From Haplomitrium mnioides (taxonomy: Eukaryota > Marchantiophyta > Haplomitriopsida > Calobryales): DNA of 36,397 nt. Location of the stretch: assembly GCA_049999725.1 (NCBI GenBank), contig JBNGIS010033920.1, forward strand, positions 68,200 to 104,596, read 5' to 3'. The first letter of the stretch is position 1. Each line of letters opens with the position of its first letter. Under the pieces are notes generated by a model. It did no database searches. It worked only from the letters and a program-made list of their open reading frames with translations, and was not told where the DNA came from. Made by a program: the position numbers and the translations under genes. This document shows positions 30,640 to 36,397 of this stretch, in pieces.

Positions 30640-31480
30640 GAACTCATAGTTGATAAGGAGGACTCAAATCATAAAGTTCCCCATGATTTTCAAGGTATTT
30701 TGAAGGAGTTTCATGACGTATTTTCCAATGATTTACCGCATGACTTGCTGCCTAAATGATGCATTGATCACAAGATTGAGGTTATTCTATGAATAATTCC
30801 ACCTTGCAAAGCACCATATTAGTTGCCTCCTCATGAACTCAAGGAATGCAAATCTCATATTATTGAATTGTTGAGGAAGGGGTTCATTCAGCTAAGCATC
30901 TCTACTTATGGTGCACCAGTATTATTTGTGAAAAAGAAAGATGGGAGTATAAAGATGTGTATTGACTATCAAGCACTCAATCAACAAACGGTGAAAAATA
31001 AATATCCATTACCCATAATGGATGATTTATTTGATCAACTTCAAGGAGAAAATTACTTTACAAAGCTGGATTTGAGAAGAGAATATAATCAAATCCAAAT
31101 TACGGAGTAAGATGTACAAAAAACAACATTTTGAAGTCAATATGGGCATTTTGAATACCTTGTTATGCTTTTTGGATTAACTAACACTCTTGCAACATTT
31201 ATGGGTCTTATGAATGATATTTTTTGATCTTGATTAGAAAAGTTTGTTATTGCATTTTTTGATGACATTCTCATTTACAACAAGAATCTTCAAGAGCATC
31301 AACAACACCTTCGTACTGTATTGGTACTTATGAATCACAAGCTATATGTGAAGATATTAAAATGTGAAAATGACAAAATGGAGGTTGACTACTTGGGGTC
31401 ACTATGTAAGTGCATAAAGAATCTAAGTTTTGGATGAGTAAGTGTAGACAATTAAAAAGTGGGAAGCTTGTAGTGATCAA
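30640..31480 (+). pseudogene. E5 reverse transcriptase
   Basis: The pre-RT segment has GILKEFHDVFSNDLPHDLLP. The palm reads [50 protein letters not shown], then [21 protein letters not shown] follows, and the catalytic box is FFDD (31258-31269, context FFDDILIYN). The thumb DYLG is near 31388. Frame breaks at about 31110 and 31225. Confidence 0.92.
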
Positions 31481-31499
31481 ACACAACTAAGAGGATTTT

Positions 31500-32050
31500 T
31501 TAGGCTAATCAGGTTTTATCATTAATTTGTGAAAGCTTTTGCACAAATAGCAGAACCACTAACCGACTTGCTCAAGAAAAATCAAACGTGGACATGGGGA
31601 GCTGTAGAAGAGTTGGCTTTTCAAGCATTGAAGGGCTCACTTCTTCGTGACTTAATTCTTAAATGGTATTATTCAAAGTGACCAATCAAACTTGTGGTGG
31701 ATGCATCGAGAAACGCTATAAGTGGAGTTTTGCAACAAAAATGGGAGGATGGTTAGCATTCTATCGCTCTATTTTCTAGAAAATTGAGCATTGCAAAGCA
31801 GAACTACCACACCATAGAGTAGAAAGAATTGGCAATTGTGCTATCAACCAAGAATTGGAAGCACTATCTAGCATATAAGGCATTTGTTTGTCAAAACCAA
31901 CCATAAACCTCTAATCTATCTAGAAACTCAAAAAGAGTTCTAAAAAAAACAGATTTGATGAGTGGAGTAGCAACAACGGTTCAATATAAAGATGGTTTTT
32001 GTGGAAGGAAAACACCAAATTGTAGTTGCCTTGACATGCATACCTCAACT
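31500..32050 (+). pseudogene. E5 RNase H
   Basis: A connection segment KAFAQIAEPLTDLLKKNQTW (31530-31590) precedes LVVDASRNAISGVLQQ (31690-31737), holding the first catalytic Asp, and KELAIVLSTKNWKHYLA (31828-31880). Stops at several points. Confidence 0.85.
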
Positions 32051-32299
32051 CAACATCATTTTATAAATCACAATTCATCCTACTTGGTGGACAAAAATGT
32101 TAGCTAGAGTAAAGATAGATGAGGAGATCATTGCTGCACAACAAAAGAAGTTGGTGAAAGAGGTGAGATGATTGATTTTCTTCCAAGATAAGGTATGGGT
32201 TCTTAATAATATTAAGCTTTGCTATGAGGTTTCATATGAAACACATGATCCCGCAATTGGTGAATATTTTTGAATTGAGAAGACTTTGAACAATTTTCA

Positions 32300-33300
32300 A
32301 CGCATTTATTATTGACCTAAGATGCATTAAGATGTGGAGGCATATGTTTGGAATTTCTTATCTTGTCATCAAAACAAAGATACCAATCTTAAATGGGGAG
32401 GCTTATTGCAACCATTGCATATCCTCAATCGATAATGAGAACATGAAAGTATGGATATTGTATGTGAGCTCTTGCATACCTCTAGAGGCTATTGTAGTTT
32501 TTGAGGACAAGCTTAGCAAAATGATTTCTATTCATCCAACTACCAAATCGGTGATAACACTTGTGTTAGCACAAATTTATTTGGAAGCAATCTACTCTCA
32601 TCATGGTCTCTCCAAAGTTACTATTTCTGACCAAGGAATTCAATTCACTAGCATGTTTTGGAGTATTATATTTGGTCTTCTCAAAATCAAGTTGGCCATG
32701 TCTAGTGCTTATCACCTTGAATCATATAATCAAACTAAACAGGCCAACCGTACTATTGAAGATATATTGCGAGCATTTTCTTTGGAAGAACAAGAGGATT
32801 GGGATTGGCTACTATCGCTTGTAGAGTTTGCTTACCATAACTCCATCAATAATTCCACACGCACTACACCTTTCTTTTTGATGTATGGTGAGCATCTAAC
32901 CACAATCTCTAGTCTTCAACATGCATCATCATCGACCTCTAAAAGTCAAGCCGCTGATAATTTCTCCATTGTCTAAACCACGCCATTTAGCAAGCCAAGG
33001 AAAAATAGGAAGTTGCCTATAATTGACAAAAACAATATGCTGGTACTCATCATCAAGCGGTGACCTTTGTTGTAGATGACTAGGTTTGGCTCTCCACTTC
33101 CAATCTTTTTTTTTTCTTCATTCTTGTCAGCTTTATGCTCGTTTTATTGGACCTTTTCCTATCTTTGCTCGTATTGGCAAAGTGGTATACCAGTCAGTTT
33201 GGCTTCTCATATAAAAATTCATCCAATCTTTCATGTCTCTTTACTACCGGCTTTTGTTTCTTGTTCTACCGCTTTTACAAGTACCTAAGACCCTCTCTAT
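32300..33300 (+). pseudogene. E5 integrase
   Basis: In another frame FLSCHQNK (near 32350) keeps the last Cys of the HHCC domain. The core has AIVVFEDKLSKMISIHPT, VTISDQGIQFTSMFW (second Asp near 32617) and SAYHLESYNQTKQANRT, where the third acidic residue is Lys. FAYHNSINNSTRTTPFFLMY follows. Open from 32332 to 32976, then shifted. Confidence 0.9.
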
Positions 33301-33512
33301 CACCTGAACTTATTGATGGCCATAAAGAGTTTGAGGTTGAACAACTCTTAAAGAAACGAATACGATGTCGTGGCTATTGTGCGATTGTGGAATATTTAGT
33401 TCGTTGGAAAGGCTACCCTCTTTATAAAGCTACTTGAGAGTTCTTAGAGAATTTGGTCAATGCCTCTACACTTGTTCACTCTTTTGAGAACTCTCTTGCT
33501 TACAATGAGTAG
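33301..33512 (+). pseudogene. E5 chromodomain
   Basis: DGHKEFEVEQLLKKR, then VEYLVRWKGYPLYKAT, a stop (33435) and FLENL, ending at TAG 33510-33512. LVRWKGYP is the classical chromodomain core, better preserved here than in E1. Confidence 0.92.
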
Positions 33513-33520
33513 TTGCTTCT

Positions 33521-33536
33521 TAAAAGAGAGGAGGAT
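33521..33536 (+). other. Polypurine tract of E5
   Basis: TAAAAGAGAGGAGGAT directly before the 3' LTR. Confidence 0.85.
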
Positions 33537-34104
33537 TGTAACGATCACTAAGTTTAGTAAGCAACAACAACAAATCAAGTAAGATATAGAGTCAACTATG
33601 TCTAGAAAGCTATTATTTAGCTAGAGTATCAAAAATTGGTTTCTATTGTAGAGAGAATGACACGTAGCAAGAGGAGAGAAAGTCATGAATTAAAGTGAGG
33701 GAGAAAGTCTAGAAAGACTACGTTAGAAGAACATAACAACATGTGGCAAGCAAACAATTATAGCAAATAGAAGGTTCTAAAATAAGAACATGTAGCAAAA
33801 TGAGAACTAAAGAGAAATAGAAGGTTCTAAAGATACAAACACATCCGAGAAGGAGAATAAAAGTCAAGTGTGGTTCAATTAGTGAGAGAGAAAATGGTGG
33901 TCCAATTAGAGAAGGATAAAAAAGAGACCAATGGATTTCCTCAACATATGTAAGCGGTGTGCTTTCTATTTAGTATATAAAGAAGACAAATTTCCTTGTT
34001 GGGCATCTCTTAGCTTGTAGGTTTTTGAAGTTCCTTGTGCGCTTCTCTTGTATGTGTTGTGCATATGCTAACTTGTGTGTGTAATATATGTGGGTAGTGT
34101 TACA
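33537..34104 (+). repeat. 3' LTR of E5
   Basis: 568 bp, TGTAACGATCACTAA ... GTGTTACA. Aligned to 27858-28315 but with an extra stretch of about 110 bp (33655-33740) made of another version of the internal unit. Confidence 0.88.
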
Positions 34105-34440
34105 AGAAGAACATTTGGAGATGGCTACACAAACTCGTAGCCACCAATTGATAGAGCTCAAGGAAGCACAAGTGACAAATGAGGTCAATATCCACAAGAC
34201 ACAAGCCCAAAAAAAGAAGAGTTGTGACAAGAGATTTGGGAAGAGAAGACTTGTGGTGTTTCAACAAGAAGATTGGGTGATGGTATTTGATTTGATTTAT
34301 TAGAATATAAAGCAAAAGAAGTTCTTATCAAGGTACTTTGGACCAATTGTTGTGTAGAGGTGTTGTGCTGAAGTATGGCGAAGTCTTGAAAGTCACTAGT
34401 AGAAACTTAGATTTGCTCGTTTTTCTTCAATATATGTACA
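34105..34440 (+). pseudogene. E2 integrase C-terminal tail
   Basis: EEHLEMATQTRSHQLIEL continues the integrase after E5. KKKSCDKRFGKRRLVVFQQE and DWVMVFDL match the tail of plant gypsy integrases (a basic stretch, then GDWVLVYD), followed after a stop by KKFLSRYFGPIVV, the GP[Y/F] region. The end of E2 coding is near 34420. Confidence 0.78.
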
Positions 34441-34631
34441 TTTGAGCACAAAGGTAATTGTGTTCTTATTAAAAATATATATAAACAAATATTTTATGGA
34501 AGTATATTATTTTACTAAAGCTATTAGTAAAAATTTACAGAAGTGAAAAATCTTTTGTAAACCAATAGTCAAAGTTTCAATAGTACCTTGCAAAAAATAT
34601 TGAAATAACAAGCTCAAATATGCTACCAAGT
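34441..34631. other. AT-rich sequence, E2 3' end
   Basis: No gene, polypurine tract or LTR recognised. Confidence 0.4.
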
Positions 34632-34836
34632 TGATATGTCAGCCATCCTAGTCTCAACTAGAGTTAGGTTTCTTCTTGTTGTAGGCCTAGTTATATAGGG
34701 GCTGATCTGGAGGTGCGCATTGGCACTCCTCCCTCTTTGTAATATTGTCGCCATCTCGTGCCATCTGAATATCCAACAATTCTCCATATCTCATTGTGTA
34801 TGTGACTATCATGTATTGTAGAGCATTGTTTTTACA
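34632..34836 (+). repeat. Short LTR of another retroelement
   Basis: About 205 bp, TGATATGTCAGCCATCC ... TTGTTTTTACA, with a TATA-like GTTATATAGGGGCTG near 34690 and a PBS directly after it. This looks like a Ty1/copia-type 5' LTR. The start could also be TGTCAGCC at 34637. No coding region of its own follows before element B. Confidence 0.55.
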
Positions 34837-34848
34837 TGGTATCATAGT
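34837..34848 (+). other. Primer-binding site after the short LTR
   Basis: TGGTATCATAGT against TGGTATCAGAGC: two mismatches. Directly follows the CA end. Confidence 0.6.
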
Positions 34849-34963
34849 AGGTGCACGAACATGCATAGCACTACGGAGCTCGTAAATTGAAGAGAAGAAG
34901 AAAAAAAATCCTCCATCAAAGAGCTTGCAAAATTGAATCGGCGAATAGACAACAAAAATAGCT

Positions 34964-36397
34964 GCTACTTTGAACCAAGAACAAGCTACTCAAAACATGA
35001 ACTTTTTTTTGGCGAAAAATTGTGATTTTTGAATTCAAAAAACATTAAAAAAAACGAGGTTATTTTTTAAAAACAAAAAGTACATGAGTTTTTTGGATTT
35101 GTTTTAGGCTGTTTCAACAAGCTTGTTAGAGCGAATATCAATTTATTTATGCAAAATCAATCAATATTATTAGTTTTTATAAAAATATTGGAAAACTCGA
35201 AATTGATGAAAAGCATAAAAATTATAGTAAGTTTTCATCAAAATTTTGCATTCATCATTGATTACAATTCTAAGCCCAAAAGTTGAAATACACGTCACAA
35301 GAAACTATTTCGAAATATGCTTGATTGCAAAAACTCTAGGTGCGCATAGACATCATGGTGCATTTTCAAACTTTTTTGTTGGGAAAAAATTACAAAACAT
35401 AAAGAAAAAGCCCGAGAGGGCTAGAAGTTAAGGGAATGAGTTTGCAATGGTAAACACAAAAACAAAGAAAACAAAACATTGAATGGATTTAGGAGTTTTA
35501 TTTTAAACGTCAAGAAAGAAGGAAGCTTTCACTTGTAGTTGAAAATCCATGCAATCAAAAGTGAATGTAGGCTTTCAAAAAGGTTCCAACATTTAAAAAT
35601 ATTTCATAGTTCAATGAAGCATATACGGAAACGCATAATAGTTTAGAACCAAAAAGGCAGTAGCTAAGGAGATTGAATTAAGATTGTAAACAAGAAACAT
35701 CTCCAAGTTTTAGACTTGATTCAACCAAACAAAGGTCTCAAGATCTACAAAAGAGTCTATGACTTTGTATACAAACAAAGTTGTAATCGGTAGTCTTTGT
35801 ATGAAGAAGCTTAAGAGTTGTACATGAGAAGTAGAGCTTGGAGAAGGTGTGGACTTCCACCCCAAAGTCTATGCACGCATAGGAATCCAAGCTCAACATG
35901 TGAACACTCCACTCCAAAGTCTCTGCGCACATAAGAATCCAAGCTCAACATGTGAACACTCCACCCCAAAGTCTATGCATGCGTAAGAATCCGAACTCAC
36001 CATCTAAACACTCCACCCCAAAGTCTAAGTATACATAGTAATCTGAACTCACAATCTGAACATTCCACAACAAAGATTGGCAAGAACCTAGGTTTTAGAT
36101 TCAGTAGAAGAGTTTTTGTACGCTATACATTTTGCTTGTAAATCAAAGTCTATGTGCGTATAGGGTTCAAACTTCTAGAATCGAGGATACAGATTGTAAA
36201 CGTTCTATTTTTTGCAACAAACTCTACACACGCAAAAGATTTTGATTTCTAATTCAGAATCTAAAAGTAAAAAAGGGTACAAAGCTCTTTATTTGAGTCA
36301 AACATCGCTAAAGGTTTTAATTTTTACACTAAAGTCTTAAAAAGAAAAAAAATTAGTCAATTTGAGTAGATGCTTTAGCAAGATAATAACCTTAAAC
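34964..36397 (+). mobile_element. Element B: relative of element A, runs off the window
   Basis: Starts GCTACTTTGAACCAAGAACA and follows the reverse complement of 10112 to about 9680 (for example ACATGAGTTTTTTGGATT, AAAATATTGGAAAACTCGAAA, TCATTGATTAC). Then, from about 35410 to 35560, it matches 9515-9670 in the direct orientation. It has no coding capacity and carries a 52-bp tandem repeat. The second end is not in the window. Confidence 0.6.
35867..36074 (+). repeat. Tandem repeat, four units of 52 bp
   Basis: Units start at 35867, 35919, 35971 and 36023, each beginning GTCTATGCACGCATA or a variant and ending CCACCCCAAA. The last unit is the most diverged. A half unit precedes (35841-35866). 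Lies in element B at the position corresponding to the minisatellite of element A. Confidence 0.93.

Larger units (their letters stand above)
27858..34104 (+). mobile_element. E5: older Ty3/gypsy chromovirus, decayed
   Basis: A 6.25-kb plus-strand element with LTRs 27858-28315 and 33537-34104, a degenerate initiator-tRNA(Met) PBS, Gag, protease, RT, RNase H, integrase and chromodomain, and a polypurine tract. Flanks GGAAG and AGAAG are an imperfect 5-bp target duplication inside E2 integrase. LTR divergence is clearly higher than in E1, and the right LTR is about 110 bp longer, so E5 inserted earlier than E1. Stops and frameshifts are dense in Pol. Confidence 0.9.
1..34440 (+). mobile_element. 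E2: old Ty3/gypsy element, host of all nested insertions
   Basis: One + strand Ty3/gypsy element is recovered in five pieces: 1-836, 5865-8652, 10113-11655, 27703-27857 and 34105-34440. The order of domains is LTR/leader, Gag with a degenerate zinc knuckle, retropepsin, RT, RNase H, integrase core, integrase tail. The pieces connect because protein similarity resumes across each insertion: RT palm to RT thumb across element A, the integrase residues Gly-Ala-Tyr across E4, and the integrase tail across E5. Two junctions carry near-duplicated 5-bp flanks (E1, E5) and one an exact 6-bp flank (E4). All frames are broken. The 3' LTR is not seen and presumably lies outside the window or was lost. 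Joining the pieces is inference; each individual domain match is read from translation. Confidence 0.75.

Noticed and set aside
1-36397. tRNA, rRNA or other structural RNA genes
   Set aside because: No cloverleaf or conserved rRNA stretch noticed on either strand by reading; a dedicated scan was not possible.

Overview
This window is plant repeat DNA. The evidence is Ty3/gypsy LTR retrotransposons with chromodomains, primer-binding sites matching the plant initiator-tRNA(Met) type, and a plant-type L1 LINE whose open reading frame ends in a zinc-binding RT domain. The sequence is AT-rich and I see no host gene. I cannot place the species. The methyltransferase-bearing element described below would fit a charophyte, bryophyte, lycophyte or fern at least as well as a flowering plant.

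The main result is that the window is one old element broken open by later insertions. The host element, here called E2 (Ty3/gypsy, + strand), can be followed from position 1 to about 34440 in five separated pieces. These are 1-836 (LTR and leader), 5865-8652 (gag, protease, RT), 10113-11655 (RT end, RNase H, integrase), 27703-27857 (integrase) and 34105-34440 (integrase tail). Four insertions separate them. E1 (837-5864, minus) is a chromovirus with LTRs about 4% diverged. Element A (8653-10112) is a 1.46-kb sequence with terminal inverted repeats. E4 (about 11656-27702, minus) is a 16-kb composite flanked by an exact GCTTAT duplication. E5 (27858-34104, plus) is a second, older chromovirus.

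E4 is the most unusual part. Read on the minus strand it holds a long leader, Gag with a CCHC knuckle, a retropepsin-like region, a decayed but recognisable C5 cytosine-DNA methyltransferase segment (17426-17835), and then an integrase tail followed by a PHD finger (12345-13077). An L1 LINE (13083 to about 17425) sits between the methyltransferase and the integrase tail, and RT, RNase H and integrase core are missing there. The LINE contains a 400-N assembly gap whose two edges carry the same 1318-bp segment, so the gap may hide sequence or mark an unmerged overlap.

To the right of E2's tail lie a short LTR with its primer-binding site (34632-34848) and element B (from 34964). B is a relative of element A; it contains a segment inverted relative to A and a 52-bp x4 tandem repeat. 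Almost every reading frame except the LINE is broken by stops and frameshifts, so the protein calls describe fossils, not active genes.
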